DNA of 64,000 nucleotides, taken from NCBI GenBank assembly GCA_036429605.1, contig JAVFKD010000002.1, positions 124,001 to 188,000 on the forward strand, in the 5' to 3' direction. This DNA comes from Cladobotryum mycophilum (lineage: Eukaryota; Ascomycota; Sordariomycetes; Hypocreales; Hypocreaceae). Shown in pieces: positions 34,050 through 44,815 of this stretch. The notes under the pieces are model-generated. The model ran no database searches and was not told the origin of the DNA. It saw only the letters and a list, made by a program, of their open reading frames with translations. The position numbers and the translations under genes are program-made. Position 1 is the stretch's first letter. Every line of letters begins with the position of its first letter.

Positions 34050-35082
34050 AAAGCATTGCTTGAAGCGATCATAATGACTGCAGAGGACAGATATTCTGCA
34101 TCTCCGGATAAAGAATGATATTTCTTGTCGCTTTTTGTCGAAAATGCTAATAGCAACGGACACAGGGTAGACGATGGTGTACGATTCTGTAGACCCCAAA
34201 ACAACGAACCACCCCCATGCTTGTGCAGCTATAATACAGACAGTATAGAGACCAAATCACCGCGAAACAAGGCTGGAAGAGCTGTGGGGTAGATGGTTGG
34301 TCTGATGCACGAGACATCTGGAATAAGTTTGTCTATATCATGTCGCCTTACAAGTTTTGGGGATGCAACTGGCAGCTGACTATGGGCAGATAATCATATG
34401 CTGCAGAGTCGGATGCATACCAGGAAGGTAGAGACCTGGATAAAGCCCACCCTGTTGATTGTTTTGGTATGGTAGAAATGCAAATTTCTGGAGAGGGAAG
34501 TGGACTCTTTGGTCAAAAGTGTGTTGGTAGGAATCGTGAGCGCAGCTGTGCAAGGCTGACAGGTAAACGAAGATGATACGAGAATGATGTTGAGAGAAGA
34601 AACCGTTTTATATCTGATAGATTCTTTTCTGACGTATCATAAACGCCTTTTCATCTACACTGTCCAAAAGCTCGGATTTGTTAAAGTGATATGAGATTCC
34701 AAGGCCAGGTGGCCTTACTCGACGTCACTACTGCATCGTCGATGGGGCATTACCGTTCGCCCCTCCTTCATCCACTAACACTAGAGAGTGTAATTTGAAG
34801 CTGTATGGAATTATTCAGCCAGTAAATAATGATTCCGATGTCGCCCCTCAGGATTTATCATCACCTATAGATGGATGATGAATTCGTCTTTGCCGTGGTT
34901 GCGGGGTCGAGATTCGAATACGTAAAGCGCGTGGTTCCATATGGGTGTGGTGCTTCCGCCGGACGAATGGAAGCAACTAAAGGCAATATATATCTAGGCT
35001 TCATTTCAAAGATCAACTTCATTTATATAAACTAGTGTCTCATTAGTGAATACGAATTGTTTAATTGGAACACTTTGCGAAA
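34050..35082. other. Intergenic, no gene recognised
   Basis: 1.0 kb between two plus-strand genes. It may include a short extra 3' exon of the GTPase and certainly the promoter of the enoyl-CoA hydratase. Nothing else was recognised. Confidence 0.5.
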
Positions 35083-35910
35083 ATGGCTGAGCAAGAGCTT
35101 CATTCTGTGTTGGTGAACAAGACGGACGCTGGGATCACGACCATCACCATTAATCGATACCATCGAAGGAATGCAATTGATGGTCCTACGGCCAAGAAAT
35201 TGACTGAAGCATTTGTCCAATTTGAAGACGACCCGGGTCAAAAGGTGTGCGTTTTTCACGGCGCCAATGGAACGTTTTGCGCTGGCTTTGACTTACACGA
35301 GGTCGCCAAATTCTCTGATTCAACAACATCCAAGTACAAAGGACCAATAATTGATGCCAACCACCGGGTCAACGGTCGCAACATTGGCCCAATTGGTCCC
35401 TCGCGGATGCAAATCAAGAAGCCCGTTATCTGCGCTGTGTCGGGATATGCAATCGCCGGAGGACTTGAGCTTTCACTTCTTGGAGACATGCGTGTCGCTG
35501 AGGAGGACGCTGTGTTTGGTGTCTTTTGCAGGCGATTCGGTGTCCCGCTAATTGATGGCGGAACAGTGCGTCTTCAGGCCATCGTTGGGTTGAGTCGAGC
35601 CCTGGACATGGTTCTTACAGGGCGAGAGGTTGGGGCATCAGAGGCCCTCCAGATGGGGCTGGCAAACCGCATCGTCCCCAAAGGCCAGGCAGTAGAAGTA
35701 GCCACCAAGATTGCGAAGCAGTTGCTTGCATTCCCTCAAGAATGCATGAATGTCGACCGCACGAATTGCTACTACTCTGCATACAATGCCACCTCATTTG
35801 AGGACGCTCTTAGTAACGAGTTTGACCAGGGCGTCAGGGTGATTACAACAGAGAGCGTTACTGGGGCTGCAAGCTTTAGTGCTGGAGCTGGGCGGCATGG
35901 GGCCTTTTGA
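35083..35910 (+). CDS. Enoyl-CoA hydratase/isomerase family protein
   Basis: An intronless ORF of 275 aa from the ATG at 35083. It is a crotonase fold: INRYHRRNAID near residue 25, the first oxyanion-hole segment GTFCAGFDL, and the second at SGYAIAGGLELSLLGDMRVA. The usual pair of catalytic glutamates is not obvious (GVFCRRFGVPLIDGGT at the second Glu position), so activity may be hydratase-like, isomerase-like or something else. No peroxisomal SKL-type signal is at the C-terminus (ends HGAF). It is the first gene of the presumed catabolic cluster. Confidence 0.9.
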   Translation: MAEQELHSVLVNKTDAGITTITINRYHRRNAIDGPTAKKLTEAFVQFEDDPGQKVCVFHGANGTFCAGFDLHEVAKFSDSTTSKYKGPIIDANHRVNGRNIGPIGPSRMQIKKPVICAVSGYAIAGGLELSLLGDMRVAEEDAVFGVFCRRFGVPLIDGGTVRLQAIVGLSRALDMVLTGREVGASEALQMGLANRIVPKGQAVEVATKIAKQLLAFPQECMNVDRTNCYYSAYNATSFEDALSNEFDQGVRVITTESVTGAASFSAGAGRHGAF

Positions 35911-36036
35911 CCTCAGGAAAATCGGCAGTATCTCAAGACTTGGGCTGGAATGAAGTGTACGAGAATCACGGTAAATGTAGTTTATGATATCGATGCCTTT
36001 CAATTCGAGTTTTCGCCGTGGCTTCTACAGTTCTGG

Positions 36037-37326
36037 CTACAAAGAGTAATCACCCAACTTGGTAGAGGTCAAGTCCTTCTTTTCTTCTTCATCTAAGAGG
36101 CCCAGTGCTTCGCGACGAGTCGGGGCGTCGTGCTTGAAGAATGGCTTCTCCGCCAGTGATGTGACTCTGGTTCCATGTCTCGGGTGCTTGCCAGCGTAAT
36201 CCCAGCTAGCATAGTGGATCGTAATGCTGTTCGTGTCAGTCAGTCAGTGTCTAATTATTTCCAAATATTTGATGGGCCCAATCATACCGATTATCCCACA
36301 GCACGGAGGTCCCAGGAGTCCACTTCCATCGTACTTGGATGTCCGGATTCTTTTCATACACATCAAACAAGTAGTTCAAGATTGCATCGCTCTCGCCCTT
36401 GTCCAATCCTACGATGCGATCCGTAAAGGCTCGGTTGACCCACAAGGCCTTCCAGCCTGTCGCAGGATGAACCCGAACCAGAGGGTGACTCCTTTCTATG
36501 TATTGGGGTCCGGCTTCTAGGTTCTCACGGTCCAGGTATGGATGAGCCGACCTATACACGGCTTGTCGCCCATCAATGATCTTGCGAAACTCTGGTGAAA
36601 GCTTCTCATAGGCGCTGTATCCACTAGCCCAAAGAGTATCACCTCCAACCGGCGGGACGGTATCGTTGTGTAGATGAGTAATACCGGCAGGCTGATGTTC
36701 ATGAACCAGATCAGTATGCCATCTTGATGCACCGCCGGGTTTGCGAAAGTTGGCTTCATGGTCTATTGCTTGAAGGTCTGGCCATATAACTGTCACGCCT
36801 GGCACGCCTGGCACCTGTGCCACTTGAGGCTGTCTGGGTGATTAGCAGCAACTCTTGCTTTCAAAAGCGTGTAGAAACTTACGTGAATCTCAACCTCTCC
36901 GTAGTATTCACCAAGCTCCTTTTGCTGTTGAGGAGAAAGATCTTGGTTTCGCAAGAAGACAACACTGCGCTCGGCGATGAGGAGCGCCAGCTCGTCTCTT
37001 TGCTCAAGAGTCAAATCTTTCAATTGTATGCCTTCAATCTCGGTACCAATATTGGCTGTCAGATCAGTGACTTTGGTAGCTGCTGCTAGGAGGTTCTTCT
37101 TTGACTTGTCCGCTCTCGCTCCTGCATCATGGTGTTCCCTGTCGACGCTTCTGATGTTGTATACGTCTTGAAGGTATAGAGGCCTGGAGGGTCGATATGG
37201 GTAGCCATTTGACAAGTCAATGCCTGCCTTTGTAAGCCGTTGTAATGCCGGCTTGGGAAGATCCAGCGTGACATTGCTGGGCTCTGCCACATCCTTGATG
37301 GATGGATCAATGGGTGCAGGAACCAT
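36037..37326 (-). CDS. TauD/TfdA-family Fe(II)/2-oxoglutarate dioxygenase
   Basis: Three exons (37326-36883, 36829-36288, 36226-36037) give 391 aa. The iron-binding facial triad is H186-x-D188 (SRWHTDLVHE) and H333 (RITIHYASWDY), and a distal Arg for 2-oxoglutarate lies at 345-349 (PRHGTRV). An N-terminal extension of about 90 residues precedes the TauD fold, as in fungal sulfonate/alpha-ketoglutarate dioxygenases such as the yeast JLP1 type. The family hydroxylates next to sulfonate, ether or other groups. TauD relatives also act with isocyanide synthases (PvcB type), but this gene is 24 kb from the fusion and its neighbours suggest catabolism. Confidence 0.92.
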
Positions 37327-38310
37327 GGTGATGATTTACTTGGTCAGACTTTTGGTACAATGGATGCTGTCAATATGTATTTACAACGTAAAGAGAAATT
37401 AAATAGCATGGACCTGAGAGCCTTTCGAGCGAGCGTTCTAGTAATAAAGTATTCTACAATGGCCTTTACTATCGCATCTGTTTCATGCTTTCTAACATGA
37501 ATTAGCAATGCATACGAAGGTCACCCCATCTCAATATCCAGCATCAGATGTCTTAATATTGGTTCGTGATGGCGACATGGACTTGTGGGGAAATGGAATC
37601 GTCTTACTTCCCCGCACTATCTGTATCCTACAATGAAACTCAACAGAATTCTAGATATTCCATCATCTTTCCTAGCAGATCATACTACTCCATCTATATC
37701 CGAAGCTTATTCCCTATCGGATTGTCGACAGACTTGGTGCGGGTGCCGGGGTGGTGGCGCCATGATGCAGGTGGATGAGCCTACTCGTTTGATGCTTCAT
37801 TTGAACAGGGATACATAACAAAATGATGGGAAATAGCCCTGTAGCAAAAGCTAGCAATGTCTTCCATACCTTGAATACAGCCAATCCGATTGGATGACCA
37901 GCAACTCCCGCCTCAGCGGACCGATATTGGTCATGTAGCTTGACCAATATTGCCACATACCCAAGCAGCCTTGTTTCTTATCTTAACCAGCGACGTGTAG
38001 CGACTGAGGCTTTCTCACCCTTTCAAGGGATGAACAATATCTCCCAGCACGCAATACGAAAGATAAGGCAGATGTAAGATGAGTTGCGAATCTTGGCCTG
38101 CCCGATTCACAAATTTCCCTGGAAGAAATTAGATCAGTGAAGAGATGCACCAGTTCAGTTTGGACTATTCAAGATTGGGACAAATGCTTGGTAAACAAGT
38201 TTCTATTCTCATTATATAGTGAGCTTGACACCATCTCAACCAGTCCCATTTGCAGAGTTCTTTTATTATTTGTTTACGCTAATTGGGCCAAACCTTGGGC
38301 TGAACACAAG
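37327..38310. promoter_or_regulatory. Divergent intergenic region, dioxygenase / transporter
   Basis: 984 bp separating divergent start codons. It probably drives both the dioxygenase and the transporter. Short ORFs here have no recognisable domain. Confidence 0.5.
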
Positions 38311-39867
38311 ATGCCTGCGACGACGGACGTAGGGACCGTCTCGGTCGAGGATCCGGACAGAAAGTCATTGGCGTTTGTGCAAGTCAATAGCAATGTGGCA
38401 GAACCTCCTCACATCCTCGTCAAAGAGACCCCGAAAAAGAGTTGGAAGTCCTATCTTTGGGATACTTTTGACAAGTCTCCAGAGGAACGGCGGTTCCTCT
38501 TCAAACTTGATGCTGTCTTGCTCAGCTTCGCCTCGCTTGGATACTTCATCAAGTATCTGGATCAAGTCAACATCAATAATGCGTTTGTGTCTGGTATGAA
38601 GGAAGACCTTGGTCTTGACGGAAACCAGCTCAACTACATGCAAACTTGTTGGACTGTTGGATATGTCATCGGAGAAATTCCAAGGCAAGTGTTATGGCTT
38701 TCATCGAGGGACGTAAAATGCTAACTCAGATAAAAGCAATCTCCTTTTGACCCGAATACGTCCATCAATATTGATTCCATCATGCGAAGTTGCTTGGGCT
38801 GTCCTGACAATAGTCATGGCAAAATGTACCAACGCCCAACAGATCTACGTGTTACGATTCTTCATCGGCTTAGCGGAAAGCGGTTTTTATCCGGGTATGC
38901 AGTACATCATTGGCTCCTGGTACCGTAAAGATGAGTTGGCCAAGAGGTCCTGTATATTTCATGTAAGCGGCGCCATTGGCAGCATGTTCTCGGGATACCT
39001 CATGGCAGCTGTTTACCATTTGGGGGGCCAGCAAGGCTTCAAAGGCTGGCAATGGCTCTTCATCGTTAACACAGTCATATCGCTTCCTATCGCAATCGCA
39101 GGCTATTTCATGATACCTGACGTACCAGAAATCACCAGAGCTTGGTACCTTAGCGAACAAGATGTTGGAATTGCCCGAAAGCGGATGCAGCTCGAGGGTC
39201 GTGCTAACCGTGCTCCCCTCACCTTTGCCAAGGTCAAGAAATATCTCCTCAGTTGGCATATTTACCTCCTGACCCTACTATACATCTTCTTCAACAACGG
39301 AAACGGCGCTGCTAGTCAGCCTGCCTTCCCAATCTGGCTAAAGAAGGAGGGCTACAACGTGACAAAGATAAACGCATATCCGACAATCACCCAAGCCATC
39401 ACAGTAGTTACGACACTCATATATGCATGGTCATCGGATACAATATTCCGGGGGAGCGCTGGCCGCCAATTATGTTCTCCGGAATAATCAGTCTAGTTGT
39501 GTACATCAGCTTGACTATCTGGAATATCCCCTTTGCGTGGAAGTGGGCATGCTTCTTGTTGGCGGGCTTTGGGTCTGGCATCAGTGGTCTAACATTTGCG
39601 TGGGCCCACGAGATTTGCGCTGGGGACAACGAAGAGCGTGCTTTGGTAACTGGCGCCATGAACCAGATGGCTTATGTGATCCAAGCCTGGCTCCCTCTCA
39701 TCATTTGGCAACAGGTAGAAGCACCGAGATATCCCAAAGGATACCCTACAATGATAGGGATGGCAGTGGGGATGGTGGGTACAGCACTGCTGATCAAGTA
39801 CATCACGATTCGAGAGGGTCGTGGGAAACACGCTATTAGGACTGGATCGGATTCTGAAGCTCAATGA
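38311..39867 (+). pseudogene. MFS transporter, Dal5/allantoate-permease type, one-base frameshift
   Basis: Two exons (38311-38684, 38737-39867). This is an anion:cation symporter family member: FLFKLDAVLLSFASLGYFIKYLD at TM1, FVSGMKEDLGLDGNQL, the RFFIGLAESGFYPG motif, and a C-terminal half with SDTIFRG then ERWPP. The intron 38685-38736 has a GC donor (GCAAGT) and restores GEIPSN. The frame breaks at the G run 39450-39454 (five G; six would keep the frame): SDTIFRG is in one frame, ERWPPIMFSG in the next, and the rest is open to 39867. No intron can explain this without removing conserved residues. Recent inactivation or a homopolymer error. The substrate is likely a small organic anion. Confidence 0.82.
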
Positions 39868-40440
39868 CATTGAGCGAATAAGCAATTTGACGTTCCCCAG
39901 AGTTAAATTGATTCCATATTCTCGATCACCGTTGGCCCTCAACCCCGCTCTGTCATTATCTTACCGGGGTATTATGGTTATATAGGTAGGTAGTAATGCC
40001 AACGCGGGATTATTTCTGCTCCATGCTAGACAGTCCAATTGAACATGGTAAATAGCGGGCAACCTAATGTTCATTGTGCAAGAACAGAGGTGGTAACAAC
40101 GTAGACTTTCGCATCATATACTGGCATGATATGGCTGGCAATAAATCGGTCAGACTGCCTATTTGAGGCATTTCCTCAATCGTAAGATTCCGAGGCCTCG
40201 CAACATTGGGACTCTTCGCAACCGGAGCCACATTCATAGCACATATTGCGTGACCAACAGTAATAAATGACGTGCTCGGCTATATGCGAATGGATAACCC
40301 CCAGTCCACACAGGGAGCATTTGGTATTGTAATAAAGCATGTACGAACAATACAAATAAGCTCATAGGTCCTGTTTTGTAGCGATCCGAATGGCAACTGA
40401 TGAACATAGATTTGAGATTGACTGAACAACACCCGCAACG
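39868..40440. other. Intergenic, no gene recognised
   Basis: 573 bp between two plus-strand genes, including the flavin monooxygenase promoter. Nothing else was seen. Confidence 0.5.
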
Positions 40441-41991
40441 ATGACGGGACTATTATCCCCAAATGGGCCATTTGATCGTGCGAAAACTGTCGCGGTAATT
40501 GGAGCCGGTATCAGTGGGGTGACATCTGCCGCTCACCTACTCAAACAAGGGCTGCAAGTTACCGTGTTTGAGCGGTCGTATACTGCCTCGGGAGTGTGGC
40601 AATATGATCCCAGGATACCAGATGACCCAAGCTACCCAAGCGAGATCCCTTCCATAGGTGACTACCAGACATCAAGTGCAGGACAATTCTCTCTAGGAAC
40701 ACCTCCTCCAGAGACAACTAGTACCTTGAAACAACATAGGCTCTCCACCAAGAACGATGATGCTCTTGAGATCAGCTTCGCACCACCGACACCTTGTTAC
40801 GCCGGTTTGACGAATAATGTGCCCACCACAACTATGGTGAGCAGTCTGGCTCCATGGCCCGAAGGCACCGAGGAGATTATCCGACATGAAGTTGTAGCCA
40901 AGTACGTACAAGGAATCGCATTCGACTATGGAGTTGACGACGTCACAAAATACAACACACGAGTCGAACAAGTGACAAAATCGCCCGACGGAAAGACATG
41001 GCTTGTTCGCACAATTCGACTAGAGAAGAGAGATGTGAAGCCACGAATCATTGAAAAGTTATGGCAGTTTGACGCCGTGGTTGTTGCGACCGGACATTAC
41101 AGTCTGCCTCGGATACCAAATGTACCGGGTCTCAAGGAGTGGAAGAAAAGATACGGAGACCGCGTGATACATTCGAAGCAGTATCGCGACCCAGAACTGC
41201 TCCGGGATAAGAACGTCTTCATCATGGGATGTGGCGTATCCTCCCTGAATATCTGCCAAGAACTGGAAGGCGTTGCCAAGCACGTTTACCAGAGTGCGAG
41301 GGGAGGTATTTGGGACTTACCAGTGAGCATGTTGGGAAAGAATGCGAGACGAGTTGGTGGAATAGAAAGCTTCGAGCTTCCGGATGACGCCTCAAATGAG
41401 AAATTGGACAAATCTGCACCAATTCCCGGCACAATTGTTCTGAAAGATGGAGAAGTGGTCAGCAACCTTGACCAGTTGATCCTCGCGACGGGATACATAA
41501 CATCCTTCCCCTTCCTATCAGACCTTCATGAAGACGACAAGCCTGCAGAAGATGCGGGGCCTAGAACATTGGTGACGAGGGAGGGCAACATGACGCATAA
41601 TCTGCACAGAGATATGTTCTACATCGAAGATCCGACCCTGGCATTTATCGGAGTGCCGTACCACAATGCAACGTTTTCACTATTTGACTTTCAAGCACAA
41701 GTCGTAGCCCGGGTCTTGGCAGGCAAAGCTCAACTGCCATCTCGGGACGAAATGCGCAACGAGTATGAGAAGCGTATCGAAGAGAAGGGAGTAGGTCGTT
41801 TGTTTCACAGTATGATTGAGGAGGGTGCCGAGCAGTCATACGTGCAAGAGCTGGTTGATTGGGTTAACAAAGACGCCGAAAGACATGGTTTGGAACCGAT
41901 GAAGGGACACACTGAGCCGTGGCTGAAAGCTCACAAAGCCCACAGGCAAAAGCGGGCGGCAATCCGGAGCGGGGAGCCAGACGCCGCGTGA
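40441..41991 (+). CDS. Flavin-containing monooxygenase (FMO/BVMO-like)
   Basis: An intronless ORF of 516 aa. It has the N-terminal FAD-binding VAVIGAGISG at 17-26, ATGHY in the middle, the second Rossmann motif FIMGCGVSS at about 259-267, and LILATGYITSFPFL towards the C-terminus (the classic FMO ATG-x-Y motif). It belongs to class B flavin monooxygenases that insert oxygen at N or S, or next to a carbonyl. The FMO-identifying FxGxxxHxxxY motif is not clear, so N-hydroxylation versus Baeyer-Villiger chemistry is open. Same strand as the Dal5-type transporter and the OYE. Confidence 0.92.
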   Translation: MTGLLSPNGPFDRAKTVAVIGAGISGVTSAAHLLKQGLQVTVFERSYTASGVWQYDPRIPDDPSYPSEIPSIGDYQTSSAGQFSLGTPPPETTSTLKQHRLSTKNDDALEISFAPPTPCYAGLTNNVPTTTMVSSLAPWPEGTEEIIRHEVVAKYVQGIAFDYGVDDVTKYNTRVEQVTKSPDGKTWLVRTIRLEKRDVKPRIIEKLWQFDAVVVATGHYSLPRIPNVPGLKEWKKRYGDRVIHSKQYRDPELLRDKNVFIMGCGVSSLNICQELEGVAKHVYQSARGGIWDLPVSMLGKNARRVGGIESFELPDDASNEKLDKSAPIPGTIVLKDGEVVSNLDQLILATGYITSFPFLSDLHEDDKPAEDAGPRTLVTREGNMTHNLHRDMFYIEDPTLAFIGVPYHNATFSLFDFQAQVVARVLAGKAQLPSRDEMRNEYEKRIEEKGVGRLFHSMIEEGAEQSYVQELVDWVNKDAERHGLEPMKGHTEPWLKAHKAHRQKRAAIRSGEPDAA

Positions 41992-43060
41992 CTCAGTGAA
42001 AGATAGGCTGTTGGATAACTGTTAAAGAGTTTTGTGTTGAGATATGATACCAAGTATTCGACATGACAGATTCGTTGGTGACGCTCCATGTCCCTCACAG
42101 TGAAGTCATATTCCTTGCAGCCTCTCCTAGGAGTACACTTGGTCAACTCGTCGCCGACAACGCGCTTCTGCGGAAATTCATGGCTCGCCGTGGGCATTCA
42201 ATCGACTGCTCAGACTAAGAGGGCGAAGGAACCATAGGAACGGCTTATGGCCAGTGAATGCAGGAGGCTCAAGATGATAAGACACATGCGGGAAGGGAAG
42301 ATTCTTGCTCTATACCTCAAATGAATAGCCTATGCACCAAAACACGCGACACGCGTCGATGAGCCGCTAGTACTTTGGTAATTAAAGCAGCCCTAATGAA
42401 CTCGATTAAGTGCATTCATCAACATCACGACAGCACACTCGCGTCTCAACCCTCAGTACGCTCACTTGTTTCAATTCACTCGATAGGTAATCAAGACAGG
42501 GTGCCGAGGCACCACTGACCACATGCATGCTTAGTAAAGCATTCAAGGGACCAACTCCGCAACTCCGCTACTGGTGCAGCAGCATCCATCCCCCAGGCCT
42601 GTTTCGATTATTAAGCGGGACATTAAGCCTGACGATCTGAGACAAAGGAGAAAAAAGAGACAAAGTGAGTCAGCAATCTCGGCACTGGGCTCTGCAAGCG
42701 GCGTGTGAGTTTTCGCCGTGGAACCGCTCCGGACATCCCCTGCGGACCCTGATTTCTTTCAACAGCAACAAATAGGCTACCCAGATAGCGTGAGGTTGGC
42801 TCCTTACTGCGGTCTAAATATTCATCCGACTCGTTTAGCCAGCCGTGTATCTCAGAGCGTCCAATGTTTTGAAACCAACGTTCCAAATGGATGTCTAGAA
42901 AATTCTCTGCGTAGCTCATTTCCATAGCGGTGCGGACATTCTAATCGTCTTGACCACCTGATCTACAGTTGACGGATTACCCTGAATATAAATCGTTGAC
43001 ACTGCCGCCAAAAGAGGACTCACCAGTCGATACACTCTTCATCACCAACTCAGCAACAAC
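41992..43060. other. Intergenic, no gene recognised
   Basis: 1.07 kb before the OYE gene. A short minus-strand frame near 42623-42925 lacks a recognisable domain and a partner exon. It contains the OYE promoter. Confidence 0.5.
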
Positions 43061-44443
43061 ATGACTTCTTCAGTAGACCCATCAGACCTTGAGGTTTCAC
43101 GACCTCTTACCCTCCCATGCGGCCTCACATTGCCTAATCGTCTGGTCAAGGCTGCCATGGCTGAGAAATGGGCAGACGAGGATAGACTTCCCAACGAGAA
43201 ACTCATTCAAACCTACGGCGTATGGGGAAATGGAGGATGGGGCGGGCTCCTCACAGGCAATGTTCAGGTTGATGCAACATACCTTGGAGGGCCTGATGAT
43301 CACTCCATCGACAATCGCGTTCCTCGAGACAAGATTCTGAACAGCTGGAAGCAGTGGGCCAAAAAGACCAGCAGCAACGGCACCCCGGCAATCATGCAAC
43401 TCAACCATCCCGGGAGACAGTCTACAGCCGGTTCCGGCAATCGCAGCTGGTTTGCCAAGTCAATCGGACCAAGCCCCATACCTATTCAAATCGGCCAAGG
43501 ATTGTTATCGAAGCTCATCAGTGCCTTCATCTTTGGAACACCGAGAGAGATGACTCGGGACGACATTCGCCACGTCGCCAATTGCTTTGCCGAAGCCGCC
43601 AAACTTGCATCGGAGGCTGGATTTTCTGGCGTCGAAATCCATGCCGCACACGGATACTTGCTTGCCCAGTTTCTGAGTTCCAAGAGCAATCAGCGCAAGG
43701 ACGAATATGGAGGCTCAGCGAAGAATCGTGCCCGCATTGTCGTCGAAGTCATCAAGGCCATTAGAGAAGTCGTCCCTAGCAGCTTTTGCGTGGGAATCAA
43801 GTTGAACAGCGTCGACCATCAGAGCCAAAAGGAGCTCGAAGAGTGCATTGAACAATTGGAAGACATTGCCGCCGCTGGCATCGACTTTTTAGAGATTAGT
43901 GGTGGTACCTACGAGGACCCTAGCGTGAGTTGTTAGTATCCGTAAGAGCTGTTGCGCCCTTAAACTGACCGACCTTTCCTGCAGATGTTCCAAGACACCG
44001 ATACAAACATCCAGTCTACTCGCACACAGGCTCGTGAGGCATTCTTCTTGGACTTTGCGAGAGTGATTCGCGAAAAGTTCAGGCACGTTCCCCTCATGGT
44101 GACTGGAGGGTTCCGAACACGTGTTGGGATGGAGGCGGCGCTGCGAGAGGGCGCTTGTGACATTATTGGCATCGGACGGCCTGCAGTTTTGGAGCCGGCT
44201 CTACCAAGGACCATCATTCTTAATCCAAAGGTTCAGGATGCTGATGCTAAGCTCCAAGCACGGTCAATCGCGGCACCATGGTTGGCGAAATTTCTCAAAT
44301 CCGGCGCAATCAGTGGTGGGACAGAGAGTGTAAGATTTTTCCTGCCGACCTTTCCCTTCAGGGCTCCATTGTTAGTGATTCTTACTGACTATCAAACGTA
44401 GCTCTGGTACGCAGAGCAGATCCACCACATCCTTAGCTCATGA
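43061..44443 (+). CDS. Old Yellow Enzyme family NADH:flavin oxidoreductase
   Basis: Three exons (43061-43924, 43985-44329, 44402-44443) give 416 aa; the last exon encodes only 13 residues (LWYAEQIHHILSS), matching the usual family C-terminus. It is a TIM barrel with FMN-site motifs LPNRLVKAAMAE near the N-terminus, QLNHPGRQ, GVEIHAAHGYLLAQFLS (the His-x-x-His substrate motif region) and DIIGIGRPAV at the phosphate site. It probably reduces an alpha,beta-unsaturated carbonyl or oxidises a related substrate. It resembles the bacterial NemA/YqjM-like fungal branch. Confidence 0.93.
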
Positions 44444-44815
44444 AGCATGCTTGCCGATTCAGTTGGATGATGTTCTGCCCCGCCCCGCCCTTTGTTTGTT
44501 TGGGTCTTGCTGGGCTTCGGGCATTCATTCATTTATACGTAGCCGGGGCTGTCCGACTATGCCGATGTCGCCGGAGCAGCAGATTGTTCTGGGCCACAAC
44601 GAGGGACAAAGATCATGGGAAGTGAGAAAGATGGTGGATAATAGATAGTCCAATGGGTAATGGGTTAAGGCTGATGAAGCTAATCGTATGCATGTTTCAG
44701 GGTCTACCTCGATATAAAAGCTGACAGACCGCCTGATCTTGCAGAAGGAGGGGCAGGTTCCATTGCATTCAGATAAATCTCCATTTCTTTGTTCCACATC
44801 TTTATAATAATTATC
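44444..44815. promoter_or_regulatory. Promoter of the MmgE/PrpD gene
   Basis: 372 bp with a TATAAAAG box at 44713-44720, about 100 bp before the start codon. No other element was recognised. Confidence 0.6.

Noticed and set aside
34860..34930. TTCGAATAC-type segment as a tRNA T-arm
   Set aside because: No matching acceptor, D or anticodon stems around it.
39429..39455. Intron to explain the transporter frame change
   Set aside because: Would be 27 nt and delete conserved SDT-type residues; a missing G is simpler.
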